Positions 9,846-19,902 are shown, counted from the stretch's first letter. The stretch: 64,000 nucleotides of DNA from Gammaproteobacteria bacterium (GCA_015709635.1 CP054180.1:2542001-2606000), one strand, 5' to 3'. A program made the numbers and translations. Notes: a model not told the origin generated them from the sequence alone.

Positions 9846-9894
9846 ACAGAGCAGCAGCCATTTACATAAATTTGACCAGTGCGGAGATAGCAAA

Positions 9895-11340
9895 ATGAGT
9901 AACGTAATCAAAAAAACAGGTTTAATTCTGGTTGGTGCAATCGCTGGCATAATGCTCAGTTTGAATTTCTCCGCTATTGCCAAGAAAGATAATATTGAGG
10001 CAATTCATCCGCTACCCATCGAGGAATTACGGACATTTGCACAGGTATTCGGGCGTATCAAAAGCGATTATGTCGAATCGGTAGAAGACAAAAAGCTGAT
10101 TACCGAAGCTATCAATGGCATGCTGATCGGACTGGATCCGCATTCCTCCTATCTCGATAAAGACGAATATAAAGAGCTGCAAATTGGCACTCAAGGCGAG
10201 TTCGGCGGATTAGGTATTCAGGTCACGATGGAAGACGGTGTCGTAAAAGTCATATCGCCGATTGAAGACACACCGGCATTCCGTGCAGGAATTAAAACCG
10301 GTGATCTGATCGTCAAATTGGATGATACTGTCGTCAAGGGGATGACACTGAACGATGCAATCAAGCTCATGCGCGGCAAACCCAATACCTCGATCAAGAT
10401 CACGATTGTACGGGAAGGAGAAACGGAACCGCTGGTTTTCAATCTGGTGCGCGACATCATCAAAATCCAAAGTGTTAAATCGAAAATGATCGAACCCGGT
10501 TATGCGTATATCCGCATCACGCAATTCCAGGAGCAAACCGGCGAGAATCTGGCGCAAGCCATCAAAACACTTTTTGCCGGAAGTAACGGTACGATGAAAG
10601 GATTGATATTGGATCTGCGCAATGATCCGGGTGGATTACTCAACGGCGCCGTTGCCGTATCAGCCGCTTTTCTGCCGGAAAATGCTTTGGTCGTTTACAC
10701 CGAAGGACGCAGCCCCGATGCCAAAATGAAATTGCACGCCAACCCGGAATATTATTTGCGCGGACCGGATGAAGATTATCTGAAAGGATTGCCTGCCGAA
10801 GTTAAAACGGTACCCATGATCACGCTGGTCAATGGCGGTTCTGCTTCCGCATCGGAAATCGTTGCAGGCGCCTTACAGGATCATAAACGTTCTATCGTCA
10901 TGGGATCGCAAACATTTGGCAAAGGATCGGTGCAAACCATTCTGCCATTGGGAAACAATACCGCGATCAAACTGACGACAGCGCGCTATTACACGCCCAA
11001 TGGTCAATCTATCCAGGCACAAGGTATTACGCCCGACATTCTGGACGAAGCCGACAGCGGTGATGAGCAACGTTTGCGGGAAGCAGATTTAAACCGACAC
11101 CTGTCGAATGGCAAAAAAACGGAGAAAAAAGCTGCTTCCGAAGCTGAAAAAGCAGCACTGAAACCAACCGGCGAGAAAAAAGAGAAGAAAGAAAAGGCAG
11201 AGAAGAAAAACAAAGACAAAAATAAAGCACCCATGGAATTCGGCTCCGAGGAAGATCTTTTGCTGAAGCAAGCCATGAATTACTTCAAAGGCATTATCGC
11301 ATCACCTGAGAAAAAACAGACTGAGAAAAGCGAAAGCTAA
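9895..11340 (+). CDS. ctpA: Carboxy-terminal processing protease, S41 family
   Basis: 481 residues. An N-terminal hydrophobic segment (about 9-27) gives membrane export. A PDZ domain (about residues 95-180) is followed by the S41 protease domain. The Ser/Lys dyad is seen as Ser318 in GGSASASE and Lys343 in FGKGSVQ. A highly charged Lys/Glu/Ala tail (about 400-445) precedes a final amphipathic stretch. CtpA-type enzymes degrade or process periplasmic proteins, often cell-wall hydrolases, and need an adaptor in some species. Its place directly after envC suggests a shared role in cell-wall remodelling, which is inference. Confidence 0.93.
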   Translation: MSNVIKKTGLILVGAIAGIMLSLNFSAIAKKDNIEAIHPLPIEELRTFAQVFGRIKSDYVESVEDKKLITEAINGMLIGLDPHSSYLDKDEYKELQIGTQGEFGGLGIQVTMEDGVVKVISPIEDTPAFRAGIKTGDLIVKLDDTVVKGMTLNDAIKLMRGKPNTSIKITIVREGETEPLVFNLVRDIIKIQSVKSKMIEPGYAYIRITQFQEQTGENLAQAIKTLFAGSNGTMKGLILDLRNDPGGLLNGAVAVSAAFLPENALVVYTEGRSPDAKMKLHANPEYYLRGPDEDYLKGLPAEVKTVPMITLVNGGSASASEIVAGALQDHKRSIVMGSQTFGKGSVQTILPLGNNTAIKLTTARYYTPNGQSIQAQGITPDILDEADSGDEQRLREADLNRHLSNGKKTEKKAASEAEKAALKPTGEKKEKKEKAEKKNKDKNKAPMEFGSEEDLLLKQAMNYFKGIIASPEKKQTEKSES

Positions 11341-11351
11341 TCACAAGGCTT

Positions 11352-12128
11352 GTGGATGATCATCAGTTACTGCGGTATAGCCGTCACATCCTGCTTCCGC
11401 AAATTGACATTGCGGGGCAGGAAAAACTCAATCAATCTCATGTATTAATCATCGGCGCCGGCGGATTAGGCTCTCCCGCCGCCTTATATCTTGCGGCGAG
11501 CGGCATTGGCAAGCTGACGATTTGCGATGGCGATCAGGTTGACTTGACCAATCTGCAACGTCAGATCATGCATGACAGCGGCTCCATCGGTATGGAAAAA
11601 ACGCTATCGGCTAAACAAGCGCTTCTCAGAGTCAATCCCGGAATCGATATCACGGCCATTCAAGCACGCGTCGATGCTGAGAAACTGTCGTTACTTGTGC
11701 CGCAAGCCGATGCCGTCATTGATGCCAGTGATAATTTCAGTACACGTCATGACGTTAATCAAGCGTGCATCACCTATAAAAAACCGCTGATCTCCGGTGC
11801 TGCGGTGCAGTTTTCCGGCCAAGTCAGCGTGTTTGATTTACGCCATGACGACAGCCCTTGTTACCACTGCTTATTTCCCGTTGACGGCGATCAGGAAGAC
11901 ATGCCGTGCGCCATCATGGGCGTATTTTCACCGGTAGTCGGCATCATCGGCAGCATGCAAGCGGCGGAAGCACTCAAAATTCTGCTGAATATTGGCGAAA
12001 ATCTGAATGGGCGCCTGCTTCTGTTAGATAGTCTCGCAATGAACTGGCGCTCCATCCGGCTAAACAAAGATCCTGCTTGCCCCGTGTGCCGGTCGCAGCA
12101 GCCAGTAAAGAATACATGCAATGAGTAA
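11352..12128 (+). CDS. MoeB/ThiF/HesA family adenylyltransferase
   Basis: 258 residues from a GTG start that lies 11 bases after the ctpA stop, with AAGG just upstream. The ATP-binding motif GAGGLGSPAALYLAASGIG and the following Rossmann fold define the E1-like family. Two zinc-binding CxxC pairs are present (CYHC and CPVC). These enzymes adenylate the C-terminus of a small sulfur carrier (MoaD or ThiS). MoeB and ThiF cannot be told apart safely here, so no symbol is given. It is convergent with slmA; the stop codons abut. Confidence 0.9.
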   Translation: MDDHQLLRYSRHILLPQIDIAGQEKLNQSHVLIIGAGGLGSPAALYLAASGIGKLTICDGDQVDLTNLQRQIMHDSGSIGMEKTLSAKQALLRVNPGIDITAIQARVDAEKLSLLVPQADAVIDASDNFSTRHDVNQACITYKKPLISGAAVQFSGQVSVFDLRHDDSPCYHCLFPVDGDQEDMPCAIMGVFSPVVGIIGSMQAAEALKILLNIGENLNGRLLLLDSLAMNWRSIRLNKDPACPVCRSQQPVKNTCNE

Positions 12129-12731
12129 CTAAAGTAGCTCACGCGGCAGCACAATCAACCGTTGCACTTCCCAATTAGCCAGCGGATCGCGCCGGAATTC
12201 ACTTTTTACAAACTGATACCAGCGGCCAATCACAAAGCACATGAGCAAATTCGCCTGCGCTGCTATATCCGCGTCCAGTTTCAATTGTTGCTCACTGACC
12301 GCAAATCGTAATACTTGCTTAAAAGTAGCTTCAAGACGATCATGCAACTGCTGGATGCGCGATTGCAAGTGATCATGCTCATTCACTAGCGCATCGCCAA
12401 TCAGAATCCGCGTCATGCCCGGATTTTTTTGCGAGAAACCTAATAATAGCAGTAACAAGCTCTCAATCTGTTTGGTACTCGACTGTTCTTCTTGCAGAAT
12501 TTTATTGATCAGTACAAACAATGTCTTCTCAATAAATTCAATTAAAGCCGCAAACATGTGCGACTTATTGGAAAAGCAGCGATAGATCGCAGATGCCGAG
12601 ATTCCCGACTGCTTTGCCAACGCAGCCGTGGTAATTTTAATTCTGTGCGGATGTTCCAGCAAACAAGCCAGCGCCTGCAAGATTCGATCCTCTCTTTCAC
12701 TTGGTTTGATTGGTTGATTCGAATGTTTCAA
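12129..12731 (-). CDS. slmA: Nucleoid occlusion factor SlmA (TetR family)
   Basis: 200 residues. The N-terminal TetR-type helix-turn-helix is at about residues 32-55 (ITTAALAKQSGISASAIYR). The rest matches SlmA rather than a generic TetR: LIEFIEKTLF, LLLLLGFSQKNPGMTRIL, LQSRIQQLHDR and the C-terminal FVKSEFRRDP are in the order and spacing I recall for E. coli SlmA. SlmA binds DNA sites across the chromosome and blocks FtsZ assembly over the nucleoid. The gene stands alone between the ThiF/MoeB gene and an IS element. If the assignment is wrong it would be a TetR-type repressor. Confidence 0.85.
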   Translation of the reverse strand: MKHSNQPIKPSEREDRILQALACLLEHPHRIKITTAALAKQSGISASAIYRCFSNKSHMFAALIEFIEKTLFVLINKILQEEQSSTKQIESLLLLLLGFSQKNPGMTRILIGDALVNEHDHLQSRIQQLHDRLEATFKQVLRFAVSEQQLKLDADIAAQANLLMCFVIGRWYQFVKSEFRRDPLANWEVQRLIVLPRELL

Positions 12732-12860
12732 TTATTTGGCCGCAAACATAACAAAAACGATTGCAGAAATATAACGAAATTAATAAACCAGCGCGAGTAC
12801 TAATCTATCCCATCACTAATTCTCCATGCGTCATTCTTTCCAGTAAGTATTTATAATTAT

Positions 12861-12877
12861 GGGCACCTCTAATAACC
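12861..12877 (+). repeat. Terminal inverted repeat of the IS5-family element (transposase 3' side)
   Basis: Reads GGGCACCTCTAATAACC inward. It matches the opposite end at 14 of 17 positions and abuts TTAT of the target duplication. Confidence 0.9.
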
Positions 12878-13025
12878 CGGATTTTTGGTGAATCCTGCTG
12901 CGCAACGATGTAGGCGAGCGATTTTGGTTCGATTTCTTCGGTAAATTACGGCATTTCCAATGCGGTGTTGCCCCGTGTCTGCCTCGAATCGCCTTGGGCT
13001 TCGGCGATTCGTCCCAATTCGGGCG

Positions 13026-14063
13026 TCAGAAGGCTTTAATTCCGGCTTTGCGGAAATAAACAAGCCGCTTCAGGTTGTAGCAGGCCGCCATCATCGTCAT
13101 AGCGAAGCTAGCCCGCTTCTCACCGATCGTGCGGATTATCTTGCCGCCCATCTGCGTGATGGCGGCGAAGACGTGCTCGACACGGGCACGAGTCTTGGCG
13201 ATCCGGTGATTGCGCCGCTGCTGGCATTCGGATAACGGCTTGTTCCGCTTGCCCTTGCGCTGGATCTGGTTGCGAAAGCCGTTCTCCTTGAGCCAGGCTT
13301 GGCGCGCCTCGGATGGGTAGCCCCGGTCGGCATACACGTCCCGCTTCATGTTCAGTGTATCAAAGACGGTGTCGAAGCCCTGACTGTCGTGCGTGCTGGC
13401 AGTGTCGGTCTCGATCTTGCGGATAATCTTGTACTTCTTGTCGATGTTGATCGAGAGCTTGTAGCCGAAGATGCTCTTGCCATGCTTCTTCGTCCAAGTC
13501 GCGTCGATGTCCTTCTGGCGCCGCTTCGCAGGCTTCCAGTCAGCGGGCGTCGCACTTTGCTCAATCAGTTCCTTCTCGCCACGGCTGTTGTGTTGCTTGG
13601 GCGCAGGCACCAGCGTGGCGTCGATGATCTGGCCGCCCCGTGCGATGAAGCCCTTCTTCAATAATTGCGAGGACACGCCATCGAACAACGCCTTCGCACC
13701 CGCTTCACCAATCCGGTTCTCAAATGTCCATACCGTAGTGCGGTCCGGAATGTTCGTTGCGTTCGCGAGTCCGCAGAAACGCTTGTAGCTCATGCGATCG
13801 AGCAACTGGTACTCCATCTGCTCGTCTGACAGGTTGTACAGCCGCTTCAACACCAGAATACGCACCATCGTTTCAGTGGGGTACGGCGGACGCCCTCCCT
13901 GAGGACTGACCAACCGCGGCGCAATCGCATCAACCTTGGCCGCCAATGCCGAAAAGTTAATGTGCGACTCGATATCAGCCAATGGGTCCCCCAGCGAGTC
14001 AATCTTCTGGCGGTGGTGTTCTTCAGCAAACAGGTCGGTCTTAATGGCGCTACGCAGTTTCAT
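13026..14063 (-). CDS. IS5-family transposase
   Basis: 345 residues, intact. An N-terminal IS5-type domain (LVSPQGGRPPYPTETMVRIL) is followed by the DDE catalytic fold. The likely acidic residues are Asp in IIDATLVPAP, Asp in YADRGYP and Glu in RVEHVFA. The C-terminus YNLKRLVYF is typical of the family. It catalyses cut-and-paste movement of the element around it. With intact frame, both ends and target duplication, the copy looks recent and possibly active. Confidence 0.95.
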   Translation of the reverse strand: MKLRSAIKTDLFAEEHHRQKIDSLGDPLADIESHINFSALAAKVDAIAPRLVSPQGGRPPYPTETMVRILVLKRLYNLSDEQMEYQLLDRMSYKRFCGLANATNIPDRTTVWTFENRIGEAGAKALFDGVSSQLLKKGFIARGGQIIDATLVPAPKQHNSRGEKELIEQSATPADWKPAKRRQKDIDATWTKKHGKSIFGYKLSINIDKKYKIIRKIETDTASTHDSQGFDTVFDTLNMKRDVYADRGYPSEARQAWLKENGFRNQIQRKGKRNKPLSECQQRRNHRIAKTRARVEHVFAAITQMGGKIIRTIGEKRASFAMTMMAACYNLKRLVYFRKAGIKAF

Positions 14064-14122
14064 CGGGTCGGGCAGCTACAAAATTCATGATATTGTGATT
14101 TTACTAAAAACCAGTAAAGGGA

Positions 14123-14139
14123 GGTTCTTCGAGGTACCC
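14123..14139 (-). repeat. Terminal inverted repeat of the IS5-family element (transposase 5' side)
   Basis: Reads GGGTACCTCGAAGAACC inward on the minus strand, 14 of 17 positions as in the other end. TTAT follows outside. Confidence 0.9.
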
Positions 14140-14231
14140 TTATTTGAATTCAACGTACACAGCCACGCAATGCAAACTAGACCTGTTCACCTCAAACACG
14201 CTAGAATTGCTACTTTTTTGGGTTCGAGCGC

Positions 14232-15203
14232 ATGCATACGTGGCGAAGGGTGTCATCCGGTGCTAAAACACCGATCGCACTAACCATAGGCAATTTTGAT
14301 GGTATCCATCTCGGTCACCAAGCCATGCTTTCTCGTTTGAAAGATGCCGCCAGCCGATTAGGACTTCCTGCCTGTGTCATGACTTTCGAGCCTCATCCGC
14401 GCGAGTTTTTCGCTCCTGACCAAGCGCCTATCCGTCTGACCAGCATGCGGGAAAAGTTAACCTGCTTGATCCAAGCGGAAGTTGATTGTATCCACATTTG
14501 CCGTTTCAATTATGACTTTGCCAGAATCGGCGCGGAGCAATTTATCGCAGACATCCTGAAAAAGGAACTTGCCGTACGCTGGCTGCTGGTAGGCGATGAC
14601 TTCCGTTTTGGCGCGCGCCGCGCCGGTGACTTTGCCATGTTGCAAGCGTTATCCGCGGAAAATAATTTTACCGTCGCAGCCACGCCGAGCGTCACTATCG
14701 ACGGTCAGCGCGTTTCCAGTACCGCGATACGTGAAGCGCTGGCCAGTGGCGATCTGAATAAAGCCGGGAAATTGCTCGGCAGACCCTACAGCATCAGCGG
14801 ACGGGTAGTCGATGGGGATAAGTTAGGCAAACAACTTGGATTTCCGACCGCAAATATTCAACTGAAACATAATCGTCCGCCGTTGTCGGGAATTTTCGCC
14901 GTTTCGGTCTGCGGTGCCATTTATGCTTCGCCCGTCACTCCACTGCCTGGTGTTGCCAGTCTGGGCGTGCGGCCGACAACGCATGACAATGGCAAGCCTG
15001 TGCTGGAAGTGCATTTGTTCGATTTCAACCAAGAAATTTACGGACAGCATTTGCAAGTTAATTTTCTGCACAAATTGCGCGATGAAGAAAAATACAGGGA
15101 TATCGACACACTCATCCGGCAGATCGAGCAAGATGTCGCCCAAGCTAAAAGCTTCTTCACGACGACTCCAATCCATTCCAATAGCATGTGCAACGTCCTT
15201 TAA
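14232..15203 (+). CDS. ribF: Bifunctional riboflavin kinase / FAD synthetase
   Basis: 323 residues, the usual RibF length. The N-terminal FMN adenylyltransferase domain shows TIGNFDGIHLGHQAM (HxGH-type nucleotide site) and SSTAIREAL. The C-terminal flavokinase domain (about 185-310) has GRVVDGDKLGKQLGFPTANI. It turns riboflavin into FMN and then FAD. ileS and lspA follow, the usual order. No FMN riboswitch is seen upstream. The 92 bases before the ATG follow directly on an IS5-family insertion, so its native promoter region may have been cut back. Confidence 0.95.
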   Translation: MHTWRRVSSGAKTPIALTIGNFDGIHLGHQAMLSRLKDAASRLGLPACVMTFEPHPREFFAPDQAPIRLTSMREKLTCLIQAEVDCIHICRFNYDFARIGAEQFIADILKKELAVRWLLVGDDFRFGARRAGDFAMLQALSAENNFTVAATPSVTIDGQRVSSTAIREALASGDLNKAGKLLGRPYSISGRVVDGDKLGKQLGFPTANIQLKHNRPPLSGIFAVSVCGAIYASPVTPLPGVASLGVRPTTHDNGKPVLEVHLFDFNQEIYGQHLQVNFLHKLRDEEKYRDIDTLIRQIEQDVAQAKSFFTTTPIHSNSMCNVL

Positions 15204-15222
15204 CTAATTCATCGTAACTTTC

Positions 15223-18021
15223 ATGACTGATTATAAGAAAACGCTCAATTTACTCGACACACCGTTTCCGATGCGCGGCAATCTGGCCAGCCGCGAACCG
15301 GGTATGCTGAAAGCCTGGCAGGAAAAAAATCTGTATCAAAAAATCCGCACCGCCAGCAAAGGACGCCCCAAATTCATTCTGCATGATGGCCCGCCTTATG
15401 CCAATGGCGACATTCACATCGGTCATGCCGTCAATAAAATCCTCAAGGACATCATCGTCAAGAGCAAAACACTAGCCGGCTTTGATGCGCCCTACGTGCC
15501 CGGCTGGGATTGTCACGGCCTGCCCATTGAGCACCAAATCGAGAAAAAACACGGTAAGCATCTGCCTGCCGATAAAGTGCGCGAACTTTGCCGTGCTTTT
15601 GCCAAGGAACAAGTCGAGCGTCAAAAAGCCGATTTCATCCGTCTGGGCGTGCTGGGTGACTGGGATAATCCGTATCTCACGATGAATTTCAAAACCGAAG
15701 CCGGCATTATCCGCGCATTGGGAAAAATTTATCAGAACGGCTATCTGTATCAAGGACAAAAACCGGTCAATTGGTGTATCGACTGCGGCTCCGCCTTGGC
15801 CGAAGCGGAAGTGGAATACGAAGACAAAACTTCACCGGCAATCGATGTCGGATTTTCCGTTGCTTCCGCAGCGGCAGCACTAGGCAGTATTTTTGCCATC
15901 ACGATCCCTGAGAATGCGCAAGCTTACGCCATTATCTGGACCACCACACCATGGACACTACCCGCCAACCAAGCAGTCAGCGTACACCCTGATTTCGATT
16001 ATGAATTGATTCAAACAGCACGCGGATTGCTGATACTTGCCAGCGAATTGAAACAAAGCTGCCTGGCGCGCTACGATCTTGCCGGTGAGACCCTTGCTAC
16101 CTGCAAGGGTAAAGCACTGGAGCATGTGCCGCTGCAGCACCCGTTCGAGCCGCGCACGGTAAAAATCATCTGTGGCAAGCATGTCACTTTGGAAGCCGGT
16201 ACCGGGTTGGTGCACACAGCACCCGCACATGGTTTGGATGACTATTTTGTCGGGCAGAATTACGGCTTGCCGAGCGAAAGTCCAGTCGCTGGCGATGGCA
16301 AATTTACCGTCGGCACGCCATTGGTGGGCGGACTTTCGGTATGGAAAGCTAACGATGTCGTTATCGAGACACTCAAAAACAGCGATCATTTGTTTTGCCT
16401 GAAAAAAATCGACCATAGTTACCCGCATTGCTGGCGGCATAAAACCCCCATCATTTTCCGCGCAACACCGCAGTGGTTCATCGGTATGAATCTGCACAAT
16501 ACCGCCGATTCTACGACACAGACAAAAACTTTGCGCGATCTGGCCATGCAAGCGGTCGAATCCACCGCATTCTTTCCGGCATGGGGCCAAGCACGCCTGG
16601 AAGCGATGATCAAAAACCGCCCGGACTGGTGCGTGTCCCGCCAGCGTAATTGGGGCGTGCCGATGACTTTTTTTGTGCATAAAGACACTCACACATTGCA
16701 TCCACGTTCGCTTGAGTTACTTGAACAAGTAGCGCAAAAGGTGGAGCAGCGAGGTATCGAAGCCTGGTTTGCGCTCGATGCGGCCGAATTGCTCGGCGCC
16801 GAAGCCATCGAGTATAAAAAACTGACCGACACATTGGATGTCTGGTTCGATTCCGGCACTACACACGATACCGTGGTGAAAGCCGATGCACAGCTCAAAT
16901 TTCCGTCCGATTTGTATCTGGAAGGTTCCGATCAGCATCGCGGCTGGTTCCAATCTTCGCTGCTGACCGGTTGCGCCATCGACGGACGCGCACCGTACGA
17001 TGCCTTGCTCACGCACGGCTTTGTCGTAGACGGCAGCGGCCACAAAATGAGCAAATCCAAAGGCAATGTCATTGCACCGCAAAAAGTCATGGATACTTCC
17101 GGCGCCGACATTTTGCGGCTGTGGGTTGCTTCGACCGATTACTCGGGCGAGCTCTCCATTTCCGAAGAAATTCTCAAACGGGTAGTGGAAAGCTACCGCC
17201 GTATCCGCAATACGCTGCGCTTCTTGCTGGCCAATCTGGTGGACTTCAATCCGCATACCGATGCAGTTGCCGCCACGGATTGTCTGGAAATCGACCGCTA
17301 TATGCTGGCGTTGACACAAAGCTTTCAGTATGATTTGACGCAAAACTATCAGCGCTATGAATTCCATCAAGTGGTGCATAAATTGCACAATTTCTGCTCC
17401 GAAGATTTGGGCGGCTTTTATCTCGATATCCTCAAGGATCGCTTATATACGGCAGCAACCCAAGGCCTGCCGCGCCGCTCGGCTCAAACGGTGCTGCACC
17501 ATATCGCGCATAGTCTGGTGCGGCTGTTTGCACCGATTCTGAGCTTTACTTCGGAAGAGGTTTGGGAACATCTGACAGGAGATAACAACGATAGCGTGCT
17601 GTTGCATACCTGGCATACCTTCCCGGCGCAAGCGGATACCGCGCCATTGCAGCAGCGCTGGGCGGAAATACGCGCATTGCGCTCACAAGTGCTAAAAAAA
17701 CTGGAAGACGCACGTGCACAAGGAGAAATCGGTTCCTCATTGGCGGCCATCGTCGAAATCCGTGCTGGCAAAGAAGATTTCACTGTGCTCAATGCGCTCA
17801 GCGATGACTTGCGCTTCGTGTTGATCGTTTCCGAAGTGCGTTTAACCCAGGCTGACGATACGCAACCGGAAGGCATCGCTGTGGTATCCAGCACTCACAC
17901 CAAATGCGAGCGTTGCTGGCATTATCGCCGGGATGTCGGCCAGCATACCGAGCACCCTACTTTGTGCGCACGCTGCATTACCAATCTTTACGGCGCTGGC
18001 GAAGAACGGCACTTTGCGTAA
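15223..18021 (+). CDS. ileS: Isoleucyl-tRNA synthetase
   Basis: 932 residues, class Ia synthetase. The HIGH motif is at residues 65-68 ([11 protein letters not shown]), the KMSKS motif at 608-612, and the editing domain with [12 protein letters not shown] lies between. The C-terminal zinc finger has CERCW and CARC. It charges tRNA-Ile in the cytosol. It sits between ribF and lspA, 19 bases after ribF. Several long reverse-strand reading frames cover it but show no known domain. Confidence 0.98.
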   Translation: MTDYKKTLNLLDTPFPMRGNLASREPGMLKAWQEKNLYQKIRTASKGRPKFILHDGPPYANGDIHIGHAVNKILKDIIVKSKTLAGFDAPYVPGWDCHGLPIEHQIEKKHGKHLPADKVRELCRAFAKEQVERQKADFIRLGVLGDWDNPYLTMNFKTEAGIIRALGKIYQNGYLYQGQKPVNWCIDCGSALAEAEVEYEDKTSPAIDVGFSVASAAAALGSIFAITIPENAQAYAIIWTTTPWTLPANQAVSVHPDFDYELIQTARGLLILASELKQSCLARYDLAGETLATCKGKALEHVPLQHPFEPRTVKIICGKHVTLEAGTGLVHTAPAHGLDDYFVGQNYGLPSESPVAGDGKFTVGTPLVGGLSVWKANDVVIETLKNSDHLFCLKKIDHSYPHCWRHKTPIIFRATPQWFIGMNLHNTADSTTQTKTLRDLAMQAVESTAFFPAWGQARLEAMIKNRPDWCVSRQRNWGVPMTFFVHKDTHTLHPRSLELLEQVAQKVEQRGIEAWFALDAAELLGAEAIEYKKLTDTLDVWFDSGTTHDTVVKADAQLKFPSDLYLEGSDQHRGWFQSSLLTGCAIDGRAPYDALLTHGFVVDGSGHKMSKSKGNVIAPQKVMDTSGADILRLWVASTDYSGELSISEEILKRVVESYRRIRNTLRFLLANLVDFNPHTDAVAATDCLEIDRYMLALTQSFQYDLTQNYQRYEFHQVVHKLHNFCSEDLGGFYLDILKDRLYTAATQGLPRRSAQTVLHHIAHSLVRLFAPILSFTSEEVWEHLTGDNNDSVLLHTWHTFPAQADTAPLQQRWAEIRALRSQVLKKLEDARAQGEIGSSLAAIVEIRAGKEDFTVLNALSDDLRFVLIVSEVRLTQADDTQPEGIAVVSSTHTKCERCWHYRRDVGQHTEHPTLCARCITNLYGAGEERHFA

Positions 18022-18054
18022 TGCCCTTGCTACTTTTGAAAAAAACTTGGAATT

Positions 18055-18546
18055 ATGAAACTTTACATCAGCCTGAGTATCGCTTTGATCGTCCTCGTAT
18101 TGGACCTTGCCAGCAAATTCTGGGTCGAGTCTGCATTGGAATTTGGCCAGAGCATTCCGCTCACCGGCTTTTTTAACTTGGTGTTGACGTACAATCCCGG
18201 CGCCGCATTCAGCTTTTTGAGCGAGCAGCCCGGCTGGCAACGCTGGTTCCTGAGCGGCATCGCAGGCAGCGCGGCCTTATTGATCATCTTTCTGCTCAGC
18301 AAATACCGTCATGAGAAATTATTTTGTCTGTCGTTGAGCTTGATCCTGGGCGGTGCGCTGGGAAATTTGTACGACCGTATCACGCTGGGTCATGTGGTCG
18401 ATTTTCTCGATTTCTATATTGGGAACTATCACTGGCCGGCGTTTAATATTGCCGATTCCGCCATTTTTGTCGGCGCCGCGCTGATGATTTACGATAGCTT
18501 CCGGAAAAAAGAGAATCCGGAAGATGCAGCGAAAGAAACAAAATAA
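18055..18546 (+). CDS. lspA: Lipoprotein signal peptidase (signal peptidase II)
   Basis: 163 residues with four hydrophobic segments. The family motifs NPGAAFSF, GNLYDRITLGHVVDF and AFNIADSAIF are present; the Asp of VVD and the Asp of FNIAD form the expected aspartic dyad. It is an inner-membrane protease that removes signal peptides of prolipoproteins. Several lipoproteins that it would process are encoded in this same window. It is the last gene of the ribF-ileS-lspA run and convergent with a tiny lipoprotein gene. Confidence 0.96.
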   Translation: MKLYISLSIALIVLVLDLASKFWVESALEFGQSIPLTGFFNLVLTYNPGAAFSFLSEQPGWQRWFLSGIAGSAALLIIFLLSKYRHEKLFCLSLSLILGGALGNLYDRITLGHVVDFLDFYIGNYHWPAFNIADSAIFVGAALMIYDSFRKKENPEDAAKETK

Positions 18547-18553
18547 TCAAATC

Positions 18554-18727
18554 TCATTTGCTGGATTTCTTTTCCTTGGTAATCGGATTTTGCAGGGTAT
18601 AGCCATTTTCTTTCATTTTATATCCGCCGTACGCACCCACACCGGCCGCAACCAGCATCCAGCAGCCGGATAACAGCGGCACTGCCATCACACAAATTAT
18701 TACGCTCGCTATTTGTTTCGTCATCAT
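18554..18727 (-). CDS. Small lipoprotein, 57 residues
   Basis: Short gene found by reading the gap after lspA. ATG at 18727 (a second ATG follows at once), with AGGA 4 bases upstream, stop TGA at 18554. The N-terminus has a signal peptide with lipobox LLSGC (Cys22). Next comes a short glycine-rich hydrophobic stretch (VAAGVGAYGGYKM), and the end is charged (TKEKKSSK). I do not recognise a family. The Gly-rich part after the Cys resembles glycine-zipper-type small lipoproteins. Ends 7 bases from the convergent lspA stop. Confidence 0.75.
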   Translation of the reverse strand: MMTKQIASVIICVMAVPLLSGCWMLVAAGVGAYGGYKMKENGYTLQNPITKEKKSSK

Positions 18728-18804
18728 CGATTCCTGTCAAAATTAAGATTTATTGCGCTCAGATTTCTAAAAAACGCGCCGGACAGCGCTGCCCGCTTCA
18801 ATCC

Positions 18805-19902
18805 TCAGGAAGGTTGCGGTGGAACTTTTATCCATTGCTCCGCGCATTGCTTCACATAAGGATAGTATCCTTCGGGATTGCGGCAGTAGTACCAGTAATT
18901 TTTTTGCTGCGGTGCAGCAGGTCTGGAAACATCGTTACGTTGCACATAGGTAGGGGTTCTGAGGGGTGCTGAAAAAACGGGAGAAGCCGCCGGATAACCG
19001 CCTAACGGATAATACGGTTCAAAATAGCGATACAATCCAAAACCGGCGTAATTCCCATAGAACCCACCGGCACGGCCACCGTAAAAACCGAAGCTGTTGA
19101 ACGGCACGCCAAAACCGCCATAATAACCGAAGGGAGCGAGCGGACTGTAATAACCAAAGGGGCCGCCAAATCCTATTCCCAGACCCAATCCAAACCCCAA
19201 ACCGAAATTATCGTAGTAATGATGCCCTCCGCCGTGGTGGTGGTGATGTTGATGGTTGTCGTGCCCGGCATTTTGATCGATTTGCGTATTATTCTGGGTA
19301 TTCACATTTTGTACGGATGTATCGGTCTGGGTAGAAGAGTCGATACCGGTAGTAACATTATCGGCAGATCCAGCTGAATCCGATGCGCCAGTGGATTGCA
19401 TGGAATCCGCAGATGCTGCGCCCGGATGTGCATTAGGGTTTGTGTCAACATCATTCCGCTGATCTGTTGTATGAGTTTGCGCAAGATCAGCGGCTTGATC
19501 CGATAATTCTTTCTTTAAGGATTCAGGTGCGAATCCATCACCATTGGGTGCCGTTTCAGCACGGTGACTCGCAGTATCTTCTATAGCAAAATCATTTGAT
19601 TGATTCGTCATACCGGTCTCACCGGAATGACTTTCGTGGTTTGCAGCATCAACCGACCCGAAATCTTCAGGCTGATTAAATTGATCATGCTGGTAAAAAG
19701 CATCACTTGAATCAAAATCGCTCTGCTCGAAATAATCGGAATGACCACCGGGATCGAAGTCACCCCCATAGTCGCCGCCAAAATCACCACCGTCGAACCC
19801 GCCATCGAAATCGCCGCCGCCATCCCCTTCCGCGTTTACCAGGGTCACGGAAAATATTCCGCAGAGGACGATAGCCAAACACGTTAATTTAATTTTCTTC
19901 AC
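18805..19902 (-). CDS. Secreted Gly/Asp/His-rich protein of unknown function
   Basis: 365 residues. A clear signal peptide ends near residue 24 (VNA). Residues 25-55 are a run of Gly-Asp-Phe repeats. A Ser/Thr/Asp/Gln-rich polar region of low complexity follows, then a histidine cluster (HDNHQHHHHHGGGHH, about 215-230). A Gly/Phe/Tyr-rich part (GLGFGLGLGIGFGG) leads to a Cys-containing end, YYCRNPEGYYPYVKQC followed by a Trp and VPP. That last motif recurs in exported betaproteobacterial proteins, from memory. The composition suggests a flexible surface or metal-binding protein; calcium (Asp) or nickel/zinc/copper (His) binding is a guess. Confidence 0.8.
   Translation of the reverse strand: MKKIKLTCLAIVLCGIFSVTLVNAEGDGGGDFDGGFDGGDFGGDYGGDFDPGGHSDYFEQSDFDSSDAFYQHDQFNQPEDFGSVDAANHESHSGETGMTNQSNDFAIEDTASHRAETAPNGDGFAPESLKKELSDQAADLAQTHTTDQRNDVDTNPNAHPGAASADSMQSTGASDSAGSADNVTTGIDSSTQTDTSVQNVNTQNNTQIDQNAGHDNHQHHHHHGGGHHYYDNFGLGFGLGLGIGFGGPFGYYSPLAPFGYYGGFGVPFNSFGFYGGRAGGFYGNYAGFGLYRYFEPYYPLGGYPAASPVFSAPLRTPTYVQRNDVSRPAAPQQKNYWYYCRNPEGYYPYVKQCAEQWIKVPPQPS

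Larger units (their letters stand above)
12861..14139 (-). mobile_element. Complete IS5-family insertion sequence
   Basis: 1279 bp bounded by 17-base inverted repeats (14 of 17 match) and flanked on both sides by TTAT (12857-12860 and 14140-14143), a 4-bp target duplication as expected for IS5-type elements. It carries one intact transposase gene. A 9-bp stem-loop (12985-13011, CGAATCGCC/GGCGATTCG) lies between the transposase stop and the right end. It is more GC-rich than its AT-rich flanks. The insertion falls between slmA and ribF without breaking a recognisable gene. Confidence 0.93.

Noticed and set aside
15958..17388. Two reverse frames of 223-247 residues over ileS
   Set aside because: No domains or ribosome binding sites; ileS covers the region fully.
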